A stretch of DNA of 64,000 nucleotides from Certhia americana (GCA_018697195.1 CM031878.1:5810648-5874647); one strand, 5' to 3'. Shown: positions 1-11,319, counted from the stretch's first letter. Notes: generated from the sequence alone by a model not told the origin. Numbers and translations: made by a program.

Positions 1-129
1 TGTTTTATATCTCTAAAGAGAAGCAATATTAACATAATTTTGTCTGGGTAGGTACAACATCAGAACTTTAATTTCAGGGTTTACAGTTCACAAAGCTCTC
101 TTCCAATTTTAAGGATCAATATTCTACTT

Positions 130-150
130 TAAATAAATAAATAAATAAAT
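130..150. repeat. (TAAA)n microsatellite, short
   Basis: Five near-perfect AAAT/TAAA tetramers in a row. Simple sequence repeat with no sign of function. Confidence 0.85.
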
Positions 151-227
151 ATGTTAATAGCATTATGTAATTGAGCTGTAGATCTCTTTTCTGAGTGTTT
201 TATCTTCTTTGGGTGTTTTGTGTTTTG

Positions 228-300
228 GATTTTTGTTTGTTTGTTTGGGGGTTTCTTTTGTTGTTTTTTTTTTTTTTTTTTTTGTTTGTTTCTTTGGTTT
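228..300. repeat. T/G-rich simple repeat with a 20-base T run
   Basis: Low-complexity tract of TTTG units and short G runs that ends in an uninterrupted T run at 264-283. Read on the minus strand it is A-rich with C runs. It gives rise to short Phe/Leu-rich or Lys-rich reading frames that are compositional artefacts. Confidence 0.85.
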
Positions 301-671
301 CTAATGAAATGCAGAGACAAAGTGGGAGACAATACAAAGGAACTAGAAAATCGAACTTGAATAGCTTAATAAAATGTGAGCTGTGCTGCTAGAGTTTTGA
401 ATTTGTTAGCCACAATGCCTCAAATAAAGGGAATGCTGCCATTTTCTCAACCAGTTATTCCAGGAAACCTATGTACCATGCACAAGTGTGGTATGAGTTT
501 TAATATGCTGCTAGACACTTGCTACTTTTCTTATTACAAGCAGACAGATACCAGGGATGATGATTATACAGACTATGCATCCTTCTATTATTTCCAGATG
601 GCTCTGCTTTGTTGTGATTTTAATGCCATTGCAAAATGTATTTATTAAGAGTATGTGCTCTCTCTTCTTAT
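301..671. other. Unclassified AT-rich DNA
   Basis: No repeat family or gene recognised. A 90-codon frame at 376-648 has no domain, no coding-like composition and no visible splice context. Confidence 0.4.
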
Positions 672-798
672 TTTTCTTTATTTTTTCTCCTTTTTTTTTG
701 GGTTTTTTTTGGTTTTTTTGTTTGTTTGTTTGGGGTTTTTTTGTTGTTTTTTTGTTTTTTTTTCTTTTTCACTTTTTGTTTTCTTTTTCTTTTTGCTG
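672..798. repeat. T/G-rich low-complexity tract
   Basis: Long T runs broken by GGG/GGGG and TTTG units, then TTTTTC units. It stops within a few bases of the 5'-truncation point of the CR1 copy that follows. Confidence 0.85.
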
Positions 799-802
799 AT
801 AT

Positions 803-1518
803 TCCAGAGTGCTGTGCAGCACTGGGGAAGAATAATGCCATGCACTCCATGCCCCAGTCCACTCTGGGGAAGCTGCTCTGCATAGAAGCAGCTGGAGCTC
901 CTGCTGGACAAGAACCTGCCCCTCTGCCCCTGAGCCAGCAGTATTCCCTGGTGGAAGGCCAGTGGTGCCCTGGACATTCAGAAGAACATTTCCAGCTGGT
1001 CAGGGAGCTGATCCTGACCTCTGATGAGCCCTGTGTCATGTGAAGCACTGTGCCCAGTTCTCGATTCCTCAGGACAGGGGAGATGTGGAGCTCTTGGAGC
1101 AGGTCCTGTGGAGAGGTTACATGGATGATACTGGACTGAAGTGTCTCCATTATGAGCACAGGCTGAGGGAACTGGGGCTGTTGAGACCCAAGGAGAGACA
1201 TCTGAGAGGGAACCTCATCCCTGTCTGTCAGGGTCTGCAGGGAGGTGACGGAGGATGGGGCAGGCTCTGCTCAGTCGTGCTCAGCAGCAGGGCAAGAGGC
1301 AACAGCAGGAACTGATGCCCACGAAGTTCCACCTGAACATGAGGAAGAACTTCACTTCTTGTTCAGTGACTGAGCACTGGGACAGACTGCCCAGAGAGGC
1401 TGAGAAACCTCCCTAACTGGAGATACCCCAGAACAGTCTGGATACAATCCTGTGCAATGTGCTCCAGGATGGCCCATTGTGGTCCTTCCAACCTAACCTA
1501 TTCTGTGTTTCTGTAATT
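803..1518 (+). mobile_element. CR1 LINE, 5'-truncated, about 0.7 kb
   Basis: Non-LTR retrotransposon fossil in sense orientation. Recognisable CR1 landmarks occur in order: the end of the second ORF with the segment around GAGCCAGCAG (about 930), the AGGAAGAACTTC segment (about 1342), the CACTGGGACAGACTGCCCAG segment (about 1375), and the 3' end reading GGTCCTTCCAACC then ATTCTGTGTTTCTGTAATT. Full CR1 is about 4.5 kb, so only the 3' sixth or so is here. Stops and indels break the ORF2 frame, so it cannot code for a working reverse transcriptase. The 177-codon frame on the minus strand (668-1201) is antisense to this copy and not a gene. The subfamily resembles the CR1-B/F type by its 3' end, which is an inference from memory. 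Element identity is secure; the left edge is approximate. Confidence 0.9.
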
Positions 1519-3319
1519 AAACACAAGTCTCTTCTTAGTGTCTGAATTTGATATTTTCAGAGTGATCTGCTGCATCTTCCAGCAGATCTGAGGGGCTTTT
1601 TTTCCAAAGCACTGCATAATGAGTGGAAACAAAAAAAAAATACATGCTTCAATTTTACATTCTTTTCTTTGTGCCCATTTAAAGAAGGGCTACATTCCTG
1701 AACAGAAATTGCTTTAAAATTCATTCAATGTCTATGAGATTTAGTCTAGCTGTTTAATTATTTTTTATAAGTGTCCACTGTTTAAGGTTGCCATTTCAAT
1801 GAAAACCAATATTTATTACATTTCAAATTTGTAATATGAAGACAAGAAAAGTGTTATTAAGTGTGGCCTCTTCTTTGCCTTTTCACTACGTTAGAGAGGA
1901 TTCTGATTTCAGAATGCGCTTTCAAGATAAATGACATATTTTCCCCATTTTTTTTTTCCAGAATTCATGGCAAGTCATGTGAAACAATTGATGACAAGGT
2001 TATAAAGAAAGAGTAAACATCAGATCATGACAGGAATATGGTTATGGCTGGAGTCCCCAGTTAGGTCTCAGTCTCCTCTGAGTTATACACAGACCAAACA
2101 AACACAATACAATGGTGACACCAAAGGTTTTACAGCTGAGGTAAAATTGGCCAGCAACTTCTACAGGAATAACTCTTTGATTTAAGAGTGTATGGATCAG
2201 GAATTCAACCAGAATTTACAATTACCAGCCCTGCTTTTGTGAAAAACCTATGTGGCACGTGGAAAAGATATTTTCAAAAAATGAAGCTTAGACTGAAGAG
2301 ATGAAAAACATGTAAAAGGTGATAGATGTGACCAATTTTTTTTTTCCATTTGGTTTTGCACAAATATCTTATGATTTCCAGTAACACTAAAAAAAACCAC
2401 TTGCATCATTTCACCTTGTTTCTAACCTGTTTCATTTTACAAGTCCTAAAGCAGTAAACTTACCAAAGATTTAGGAAAAGTCAATATATTCCTGAAAAAT
2501 GAACTGGCTTAAGCCTGAGAGCTTCTGCCTGAGACTACAAGTCCTGAACAAACCTGATGTAAAACCCTCTGAAATGTTCCAAAGAGAAAGTGATGAAACT
2601 TTACACAAATTTAGTAAAAATTTGTCTCAAATTCTCTACTTTACATGCTTTCCAATCAAATATGAGAAAATTTTAATGTTAGTGTATTTTTTTAAATTTT
2701 ATTTTTTCATTTTGACACGTGATTCACTGTATAGAGCACAAGAGCATCAAAGAACAGTCCATATAGAGCGATGTGGAAATGATTCTTCTAAGCTTAAATT
2801 TTATTATGAAAATATCAGAAAATATTTAAGAAAATATAAATTCCAGTTTCCCTGGAAGTGTAGGCCAGGCTGGACAGTGGGAAAATATCTGCTATTAGGA
2901 TTTTGCAGTCCTGGAGGTAATCACATAGGAAATTGAAGGAGTTTCTATCCCTGGATGCTTTCAAGACCAGGCAGGTAAAAATGTGCCTTACTTCAAATAG
3001 GCAGCAGCTGGTCTAGAGGCTTCAAAAGATATATCCCAACCAATATATTCTGTAAGTAGCTAAATAATTGCAACATGTATCAGATCACTACTTCTCTTAA
3101 ACTAAATTTGTTAATCAAGGCCCAATAAGAGAAATGAAATAAGTCATAAGGACACCATCATTTGTGTATTAAATATTCTAAGACCTCTTAATTAATTCAG
3201 TACTTCAAAACTTCTTATGTTGCTCTATAGAAAGCAAAAAAGAACTTTTTAATGAACAATTAAAAACTAAATCTGGATTTAGAAGGAATTTCTAAGACAC
3301 ATAAAAAAGCCCTTTTTTG
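1519..3319. other. Unclassified AT-rich DNA
   Basis: No gene or repeat family recognised. A 145-codon plus-strand frame at 2499-2936 has no recognisable domain and runs through ordinary AT-rich sequence with a T-rich stretch in its middle; I read it as chance. Confidence 0.45.
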
Positions 3320-3552
3320 TAGGATCATGCAGTCAGTTAAGTTGGAAACAGCCTTTAAGATCATCAAATCCAACAGCAGACCCAACATTGCCAAGCTCAC
3401 ATGTCCCTAAGCCCCACCACTGGATGGTGACTCAACCCTGGACACACTTCCCATGCTTTTCGACCCTTTTGATGAAGAATTATTTCCCTAATAATTTCCC
3501 CTCCTCTGTCTCAACTTGGGCTATTTCCTCTTGTCCTATTACTTGTTACTTT
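3320..3552 (-). mobile_element. CR1 LINE 3' fragment
   Basis: On the plus strand the copy starts at its 3' end with TAGGATCATGCAGTCAGTTA, then the TTGGAA...CTTTAAGATCATCAAATCC block, then CATGTCCCTAAGCCCCAC, GGATGGTGACTCAACC and TTTCCTCTTGTCCTATTACT. These blocks are in the order expected for an inverted avian CR1 3' untranslated region. It is 5'-truncated, noncoding and diverged. A second, shorter copy of the same subtype lies at 27463-27556. Confidence 0.88.
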
Positions 3553-4489
3553 TAAATGTGTTTGTTTTATTTTATTTTGGCTGTATGGGGAAAAAGAAAA
3601 AGTCATCTGAATAAAAAAAAAGTTTTAGTGCCCGTTTTGTTATGATATCACATTTTGACATATTTTAGAATGAAACATTATAGCTTTCAATTTCCAAAAT
3701 ACAATTTCTGTTATTCCCTTGAAAGATTAATCTTCTCCTCCCTGCTGCGTCTTCAAATAAAAAAAAAGTTTAACTTTTTTATTTGAATATTTTCTTCGGT
3801 GATCCATTTGTGGGACTTTTCATTTTGTGTACTCATATTTGAGAGAAAATAATTTAAAATAATTGAAACAGTTTCATGTGGATGCATTTTCCTTCATTCC
3901 AACCCTGTAGCTTTCTATTTCAACCTTCAGATGCAAAAATGAAAAATAATTGGTATTCTAGCACTTTTACCAATTAGTTATTTATTTCATTAATCGAAAC
4001 TATAAATTATTATCCTAAATACAAAAAAAAAAGAAAAAAAAATTTCTTTATCAGGTTGATTTGGAATGCAACCCTAGATCTTCTGCATCCACTTTTTTTT
4101 GAAAAAAATAATTTTACCACAGTCTTTCAAAATTTATACATTTAGAATGCTTAATACTATATAGAGTTATTTCTAATTTACAGCAGTAAGACTCTCCTAA
4201 ATACAGTGCTTTTTAATGTGATTTACACCACTGTTGCTGAGTTCTGAATCACAACCATGTCCCTATTTATGGTTTTCACAATCCCTTCGGTTGTATGTAA
4301 TTTTTACAGTAGAATAAAAATAGCAGACCCGTACTTAAAGGACCTTATCATCATAGATCCTTAATTACAGCTATGCTAAAGTAACCTCTATAGTGGCCCA
4401 CGAGCCAAAGCAACAATAAATAAAAGTGACTGTAAAGTGAGTAGCTTCTTCCAAAGGGAAATGTCAGCCTGCGCAAGGAAATGTCACCA
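3553..4489. other. Unclassified AT-rich DNA
   Basis: Many short A and T runs, for example near 4020-4040. No gene or repeat family recognised. Confidence 0.4.
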
Positions 4490-4710
4490 GTGCAATAACA
4501 TCTCCTGCTGCAGCACGGGGTGGGAGCAGAGCACAGAGTGGTGCTCTGTGAAGGGGGTGTGTGGCCAGAGGCTGGGGACACACAGGACAAAGCAGGAGGA
4601 GTTGCCAGGTGGGTGGCCAAAGCTGCCCATGGAGGGAGTGGATTGTCAGGCTGAGCCGGAGTGCAGGCTCTGGGCTGGAGCCCTGGAATGAGGGCTGCTG
4701 AATCAGTTTG
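4490..4710. other. GC-rich patch of unknown nature
   Basis: A sharply delimited G/C-rich block inside AT-rich surroundings, with only a few CpGs, so not a classic CpG island. Reading frames are open on both strands across it, including a 172-codon minus-strand frame at 4351-4869, as expected where TA-containing stops are rare. The translated product shows no domain, signal peptide or repeat I recognise. It could be an old unclassified repeat or a decayed LTR. Confidence 0.4.
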
Positions 4711-7378
4711 ATATCCATGCCCCATCTGAGTACTATTTATTTTAATTTGGACAATATTCAGTCTCTCCTGAAAGCAGAAGAACTTTTCTTCTATCAGATG
4801 TTCTCCTGTTTCTGCAACAGCTGACATATCAGTGTCAATCAAAAGAGAATGGGCATACCAGAAGTTCACCAGCCTCTGTCTTCTGGGTGGTCACATATGA
4901 AAGGGTGAGAACACTGTGGCAGAAGGCAGCTGTCCTACAAGCAACCTTGTACACAAAATATAGAGGAAGTTACCTCATTTTCCTACAGGCAGCAAGTCTA
5001 TCTGGAGTATTTATTTTCTGTCTAAATCCCAGCTTCCATCTCCAGTAAGCTTTAAACTGCAGTTTCAGTTTTGCTCTGGATCCAGTTTGATTTTCCCAGC
5101 CTCCCATCACACAAGCTGCACACACAACCCTTTAGTTCTGGGTTTGTAGAAGCACACTTTGGGCCAGACAGCTTCCCCCTTTTGCCTTTCATGCATCATC
5201 TCTTGGGATGCTAGATTGTTAATCCTTTGTTAATTTTGTTGCAAGAAGAGGTTTTCTTGCTTCATTTGTTGAATCTGAAAGACCATGCCTAACATAGTGC
5301 CTGGCTTTAATGAACTCAATGATTATCTCTGTTCTGAGAGCAGATGTAAGAGCTCTTGGTGCAGTAATGCCAGTGAACAAAACACTCAGACCAAAACCAA
5401 AAAGGGAATCTGCTGATTCCAAGCAATCATTAAGCTTAGTACCTGTAAAAAGCAGCAACAAGACAGGTGAAATTTAGTTAACCAGCCATGTCATTGACTG
5501 AAGCATGTGCAGCCACAGCCCTAGAAAAGACAGTTAAGCTAGTATGAGGAAGTAGAACTCAGAGATTTTTAGGCTGAAGACGGGAATTTACATAGTGAAA
5601 TATAAACTGCAATGCATTATACACTGCATGTAAATAAGAAATAACGTCTGGTCAACAGTACAAGACATAAGATTCACTCTGCATATGGCTTTAGCAGTAA
5701 GCATGAAAGGTTTGCTGGGACTTTCTTTCCCTCCACTAGCTGAACTTTTTCTAAGGTGCAATGAGAATCAGACCTTTCACTTAGGAGAAAATCAAAGGGG
5801 AAATCAAACCTAGGAAATGCCTCTAACTCTACCCCTCCAGTCTGCCACATCATATAACTAAAAGATCCAGCCTCGCATCTCAGAAGAACTAACCTTTTGA
5901 AGTTGCTCAGAGATGATATCTGCTGCCAATGTCCTTTAACCAATTTTAACTGCCAGACTCCTCACCTAGAAAAAATAGCTTCATTTTTCCAGCAGAGGTG
6001 AAGCTTTTTTTCTTTCTTCTCCTCCTCCTCCTCCTTCTGCCCCCAGTTCCTTTGCATCTTTTCAGTTTATGAAATGCTTTGAGATCATTCTGGGAGGAAA
6101 GCTCCATGCAGTATAACCACATTAGCTTGTAAAGCAAACAGAAAAAAATGGTCTGTTGGTCATAAACAAGCTGTCTGAAAATTTGTCATATGCTATCTCT
6201 GCACTGGATCTTATTCAGGACTGCAAGATGTGGTGGTTTGTTTTATACTGATGGGCACTGTTGCCAGGGATTCCATCCCAATATAGATGTTTGTAATACA
6301 CATCGTGTGTCAGTCTCTTCAGTCAGTTGTTGGTAATAGAGTTTGAAAGGCATATAGTGACAGTATAAATGCATATGGTATATCTGAATATTATGTTAGA
6401 AGGATGATGGGCCCTGGCTGCTTAGGATGCTACATGGACTCCTTTGCAACCTGCATTTTTACCAGCTCTGTCTCCCAGACTGGAAACAAAGACAAGCTAT
6501 GCTAGTTTCTCTTTACTGCCAGCAGAGTGAAATCTGGAGGGCAATTCATCTGACCTGCCTTTGACCTTTATCTTAGAATGAGATGAGCTTCTTTCTGAAT
6601 TCCTTTCCATGACTATGAAAACAAGACCCACAAGATGAGCTTAACAACTGGAGCTCTATGCAGTTCCTTAAAATTAGGCCCTGACTACTCTGATCAATCT
6701 CTATTTTCTGGGAGCAACATCCTTTTGATAATATGCAGTATCTGCCAGCCCTCCTAGCTGTCTCAGCCTAGAGCACTTTGAGTGTTACCACTTTTTACAT
6801 GAGCAGCTGAAAGTCCCAGGTGGAGCTCAATGCTAGGGGACCTTTTCAGTGGTAGGGCACCACATCTCCCTTACAGTGGCAGGTAGTTCCAGACATCTCC
6901 CAAAAGTCCTGTTCCACATAGGTCAGCTCTGTGAGGGTGTCTCCAAAACACAAGGACACTTCAAGTGTTGTCAGACTTCTATTTTCAGGTAACTGACTCA
7001 AGCCACTATATATCTAAATTTAGGTGTTTGCATATGAGCTAGGTGTCTAAGCTTGGAGAGCTATTGGTTGACCAGATATAGACATTTGCTTCATCTCTTT
7101 CTAAACCACTAATTGTATTGACTAGACCTCTACTCTCTTTAATGGGTACCTGGCCATTTATCTTGCATGCGGACATCTAAAATTAGATGTCTTAATCCCT
7201 GAGCCTAATCACACCACTAACTTTTAGGCTCCTAATTAAGATAAATTAATTGAAAACTACAAGACCTTTGCACCCATTTTTGAGCTTTCTTTGAGCTTTC
7301 ATCTACCCTTGGCTGGATAGAGCAGATGACCACACTGCTTTCTCCTTTGATGAATTGCAGAAATTGGGGGGGAAAAAA
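4711..7378. other. Unclassified DNA with one pyrimidine tract
   Basis: Contains a polypyrimidine stretch at about 6006-6045 with five CTC/TCC units. The segment 6975-7255 carries several copies of TAGGTGTCTAA/TAGGCTCCTAA-like words and may be an old unclassified repeat. No gene recognised. Confidence 0.35.
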
Positions 7379-7441
7379 AGAAAACAAGACAAAACAAAAC
7401 AAAACAAAATAAAATCAATCAAACAAACAAACAAAAGACAA
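7379..7441. repeat. A-rich (AAAAC)n / (AAAC)n tract
   Basis: AAAACAAAAC units followed by CAAACAAACAAACA units. Simple repeat; no element end recognised at its borders. Confidence 0.85.
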
Positions 7442-7584
7442 CAAAATTATTTTAAAAATCAGAAACTGGGCTTCTGAAGAACAAAACAGCAGCATCATGT
7501 ACGTGGAGATTTGCTTCCTCATTCTGAATCGTCATGAAATACCAATCAAAACTTCAAAAGATGGATTGCACTGTCATCAAACTA

Positions 7585-7845
7585 AGTGTGTCAGGGGAGG
7601 TTTTAGTTGAACATCAGGAGAAGGCTCTTCTCACAGAGGGTGGTTGGGCACTGGACAGTCTCCCCAGGACAGCTGTCACAGCACCAAGCTGACCACAGCA
7701 CTGAAAGAGTTCAAAAGACTTTGGACAAGGCTCTCAGACACAGGGTGGAATTCTCAGGTCTATCCTGTCCAGGGCCAGGAGTTAGACTCAGTAATCCTTC
7801 TGGATCCCTTGCAACTCAGGATATTCCCTGATTCTGTGATTCTAT
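7585..7845 (+). mobile_element. CR1 LINE 3' fragment
   Basis: Sense-oriented CR1 end. Landmarks are GTGTCAGGGGAGGTTTTAGT at the left, CACAGAGGGTGGTTGGGCAC, then GAGTTCAAAAGACTTTGGAC, and a 3' end CTTGCAACTCAGGATATTCC followed by two copies of the ATTCTGTG/ATTCTAT unit. Extreme 5' truncation leaves about 260 bases, all from the terminal part of the element. The 74- and 81-codon frames inside it are fossils of noncoding CR1 sequence. Confidence 0.9.
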
Positions 7846-8098
7846 TAAGAGATAGCTACACAAGTCCCTTATTTTCTCCACCTGGCTAGCAGTACTGGCC
7901 AGACCTGACTGAGGATTCAAGTAACCTTACAACCAGAGCTTCACGCCAAAACTTTAAAGTCTTGTTAACTTTGAGTATTAGTATCTGAATCAGATCTGCT
8001 CTGGCTGCTCTGGCATAAGGGGTGAGTAAAATAATATTCAGCTCTATGCAGTTGCATATGTAGACTTTACCTTGTTGAAAATGTTTACTCAAGCTTTG
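7846..8098. other. Unclassified DNA
   Basis: No gene or repeat family recognised between the CR1 end and the next T/G tract. Confidence 0.4.
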
Positions 8099-8209
8099 GT
8101 ATTTTGGAGGGTTTTGGTTTTGTTGGGTTTTATGCTTAATATTTGCAGTTGCTGCCGGGGGGATTGTTTTTGTTTGTAGTTGGGTGGTTTTGTTTGCTTT
8201 TGTTTTCAT
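8099..8209. repeat. T/G-rich low-complexity tract
   Basis: Interrupted TTTTG/TTTGTTTG sequence with GGGG groups. The minus-strand 127-codon frame at 7886-8269 passes through it and is a compositional artefact. Confidence 0.7.
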
Positions 8210-8512
8210 GAAATATCGGGAGACAATTTCATTCCTTGTTAAATAGAGGAGATACAAAGTTTTGACCATCAGCTTCAGATAAGTCTGATGAAGTTGAAAG
8301 ACTGAATGACATCATACTGAATACTAAAAAAATTCAGAAAGCAGAACATGCACAGGGAAAGGATAAGACAGAAGTGTTAAAAAATATTCAAAACTTTCAA
8401 GAATTGAAAATGCCTATTCATACATAATTAGAGCTTATTTGTGCCTCTCTATCAAAAATGTCTTTTGAAAACTGTGCCAAGACCAAAGAGTGTTTATTCA
8501 TGCAAGTTGTTT

Positions 8513-8554
8513 TGGAGTTGTGTTTTTGTTTATTTGTTTGTTTGTTTGTTTGTT
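8513..8554. repeat. (TTTG)n microsatellite
   Basis: Six or so TTTG tetramers preceded by looser TTTTG units. Confidence 0.88.
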
Positions 8555-8987
8555 CTTCAGAAATGACATCATAGCATTCATGTGATTTAATTTCTTCAAA
8601 GCGACACATTTTTTTCCATTTCAACAGCTATGGAAGGTACTGGGTACTTTTGTTTCAGTTTTACATGAAAGAAATTGAGACAGAGAAGGCCAAATCAAAA
8701 AGGTATTTAAACTCCTACTTCCTTTTGAAATAATCATATAACAATATCTTTGGAGATGTACTATAAACTTTAAAAGCAATATTCAGAGTACTCACTTTCA
8801 CATCATAATGTGAAAAAAATCAATTTCATTGATTCAATGCTGGCTGTTAAGCAGGGAGAGCTCCTGACTCTCATATCAGAGCTTCTGTGGGAACTGTTCA
8901 AGAGTCACCTACAACCTGTAGATATTTTTAAGGATACACCTTCATTGTAAAAATGGCTCCCTCCTTGCCTTAGGACCTAGCTCCTCA

Positions 8988-9200
8988 TTCATTGAATCAT
9001 TTGGATTGGAAAGATCATCTCGTTCCAACCCCTGCCAAGGACACCTTCCACTAGACCAGGTTACTCGAGGCTCCATCCAACGTGGCCTTGAACATTTCCA
9101 GGGTCTTCCACAGCTTCTCTGGGCAACCTGTGCCAGGGCCTCACCACCTTCACAGTAAAGAATTTCTTGCTGACATCTAGAAAAAACCTGCCTTCATCAC
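8988..9200 (-). mobile_element. CR1 LINE 3' fragment
   Basis: Inverted CR1: the plus strand begins with GAATCATTTGGATTGGAAAG, then GATCATCTCGTTCCAACCCC, the GACACCTTCCACTAGACCAG block, GGCCTTGAACATTTCCAGGG, GGGCAACCTGTGCCAGGGCC and the TTCACAGTAAAGAATTTCTT block. This is the classic avian CR1 3' region with 5' truncation. The far edge near 9200 is uncertain because similarity fades. The 93-codon minus-strand frame over it (9061-9342) is not a gene. Confidence 0.92.
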
Positions 9201-9724
9201 CCTGCTTATACAATAGTTTGGTACCACACGGGAAGAGATGAAAGGTCTCTTTCCAATACACCAAAATATGTTGTTGAGAGGAAGAGCCATCCACAGCTCC
9301 AGTTCTTAAAAGCAGAATGATGATGAACCCTCTGGATTCCATCCCAAGCTACTCACTTAATGTCCACTTCCATACCTCTACAGAAAATGCAGGCACATAT
9401 CAGTCTGCACCAATCAGCTCTTCATCTGATATTGCTGAACTTTTTGGGGGTTGGTTTTGTTTCTCCTTGTTAGAGGTCAATAAAATTCTTTTCAAGTTGA
9501 ATAACAGACTGGTGGGAAGCCTTTCATATTTAGACATTTTTTAAGGAAGTTCTTGTATGTGATGGGCCTGACTGCACCTAATGCCTCAGGACAGGAAACT
9601 AATGATTGTCCTGTTCTTTCTGAGGTCAGGCTTCATGGAAATCTGCAGTGAGATTTGTGAGGCTCTAAGCTTAGACAATCCCTTGAAAACAGCTTCCTGG
9701 AATTTAAGGTTTTAAGTTCATTCA
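9201..9724. other. Unclassified DNA
   Basis: Nothing recognised. The first 100 bases could be further, strongly diverged CR1. Confidence 0.4.
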
Positions 9725-9848
9725 AAGCCCCATTTGGACACTGAAATAAACACTCTGGACCACATCTCAAGTGCTTTGTTCAAGGTCATCTGAGAGGAGT
9801 TCAATGGATCTTGGAAATGAGCCCAGATCTCTGCTTAACTCTAGCCAT
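9725..9848 (-). mobile_element. Possible MIR-type SINE fossil
   Basis: On the plus strand the words AGCCCCATTTGGACACTGAA and TGTTCAAGGTCATCTGAGAG followed by GAGCCCAGATCTCTGCTTAA lie in the order and spacing of an inverted MIR core (CCCCATTTTACAGATGAGGAAACTGAG ... CAAGGTCACACAG ... GAACCCAGGTCTCCTG). Divergence is high, as expected for an amniote-age element. It could instead be an L2-like tail sharing the same end. Confidence 0.38.
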
Positions 9849-10266
9849 AGATCCATCCATTTTCATTCCATAGCAGCATAATAGGGATTTGGAAAACTGC
9901 TCTAAAACCTCGAGAACTGAATAGATATCAAAATCCTGTATGCATTTGGAATCATCCCACAGATTTCAGTGGAGGAATATACTCTTTCTTATAACAAATT
10001 GAATTGCTAAATACATATCGAAATCTCTCATTACTTGTTAAAGTAACTACAGCTTTCTCATAAATATTGTAGAGATACATGCAGAGGGTTAAAAAGCGAC
10101 AGCTCAGTGGTCTGGAATTAAATCTGTTGCAGGTATATAATTTAGTGTGACATTAATTGGGTAGTGGGGAAGCATAAATGAGGAACACAATGCGTATACA
10201 TTGGAATTTTTTGTTAAAGTAGGAACACTGCAAGTGCTAACCTCAGCAGTCCAAAATCAAAGAGAA
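9849..10266. other. Unclassified DNA
   Basis: No gene or repeat recognised. Confidence 0.4.
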
Positions 10267-10292
10267 GGGGGGGGCGGGGGGGGGGGGTAGGG
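10267..10292 (+). repeat. G-run, potential G-quadruplex
   Basis: Eight Gs, one C, twelve Gs, TA, three Gs. Such a sequence can fold as a G-quadruplex on the plus strand. An A-rich tract with C runs (10304-10350) follows directly, a composition also seen at several other places in the window. Confidence 0.8.
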
Positions 10293-10500
10293 AAAGAAAG
10301 AAATCCCAAAAAAAACCAAACGAACCCCCAAACCAATGCACAAAACAATATACAACCAAAGAATTGTGTGTTGTCTCTTTTGCAAGAAGTTTAAATTAGC
10401 TACTGAGGATTTTCAGCTGAAAGAGAACAGTTTAGCTCTGAAAATATAGGTTTAGCTGATTCTAAGTCATTGCAGTTCAGCTCATCTTGGTAACTGTTTA

Positions 10501-11106
10501 TGTCCTGGGGCAATTAGAGGGCAGCTGAGCTTTGTGTGCATCAGTTGTGACCACCAAGCCTCACACAGTCACTCACTCACTCCCACTAGCTGGACTAGGG
10601 AAAGGACTGGAAGACTAAAAGCTGGAAGACTCATGGGTTGGGATGAAAGCAACTTAATAGGGAAAGCAAAAAAGCCATGCATACAAGCAAAGCAAGAATT
10701 AATTCACTGCTACCTATGGTCAGAGAGGTACTCATCCATCTCCAGGAGAACAGAGCAACACTATGGTCAACTGTGACTTGGGACGACAAACTCCAAATTA
10801 TTCCCCCTCTCCCTCTTTCTTTGCCCTACTTGACCTGCTAAGCATGATGTCACATAGTCTGGAATGTCCCTTTGATCAACTAGGATCACCTGCCCTGGCT
10901 GTGTGTTCTCCCAGCCTCCCCAGCACTTCCAACCCCTCCCCAGCCTGGCCATATAAAAAGCAGGAAAGGCCTTGGCTCTGTGTAAGCCCTGCTCAGCAAT
11001 AACAAAAACATCTCTGTGTTATCAACCCTGTGTTCAGCAAAAACCCAAAGCACAGCCCCACACCAGCCACTGAAAATGCTCCTTACACCAGCCAAAAACC
11101 AGCACA
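10501..11106 (-). mobile_element. Solo LTR of an avian endogenous retrovirus
   Basis: Read on the minus strand it opens with TGTGCTGGTTTTTGGCTGG and closes with CCCCAGGACA, the inverted TG...CA ends of an LTR. In between are landmarks of a family widespread in birds: GTTGATAACACAGAGATGTTT, ACACAGCCAGGGCAG, the CTATTAAG...CCCAACCCATGAG block that carries the presumed polyadenylation region, and GTGAGTGAGTGACTG near the 3' side. No gag, pol or env sequence flanks it, so it is a solo LTR left by recombination. No clear target-site duplication is visible. A second member lies at 60790-61365 on the same strand. Assignment to a particular ERV class is not possible from the LTR alone. The left edge is less certain than the right. 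Confidence 0.78.
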
Positions 11107-11319
11107 CCCATTCTCTGTTTTGTTATCACTGGCTAACCAGTACTGACTTGTAGAAAATACATGATGTATAGATTAAAGTTGGCAGAATAGCTGAAATCTT
11201 ATGGAAATTGAAGCATAAAAGAGAACAGAGTATCTGGGCAGCACAAGTCATGTGAATACCAAGAGGAACATATACTTCAGTCTTCTCTCAGGAAAACTTG
11301 TTTTAGCCACTTACATGGC
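11107..11319. other. Unclassified DNA
   Basis: Nothing recognised between the LTR and the A-rich tract. Confidence 0.4.

Noticed and set aside
668..1201. 177-codon minus-strand frame
   Set aside because: Antisense to a CR1 copy and running into a T/G simple repeat (Lys-rich end). No coding evidence.
8640..8730. Another MIR-like word series (CAGTTTTACATGAAAGAAATTGAGAC)
   Set aside because: Only one block matches; there is no second landmark at the right spacing.
10951..10966. TATAAAAAG on the plus strand inside the first LTR, looking like a TATA box
   Set aside because: The LTR is oriented on the minus strand, and the word sits where the family has a non-TATA sequence. Most likely a chance substitution pattern.
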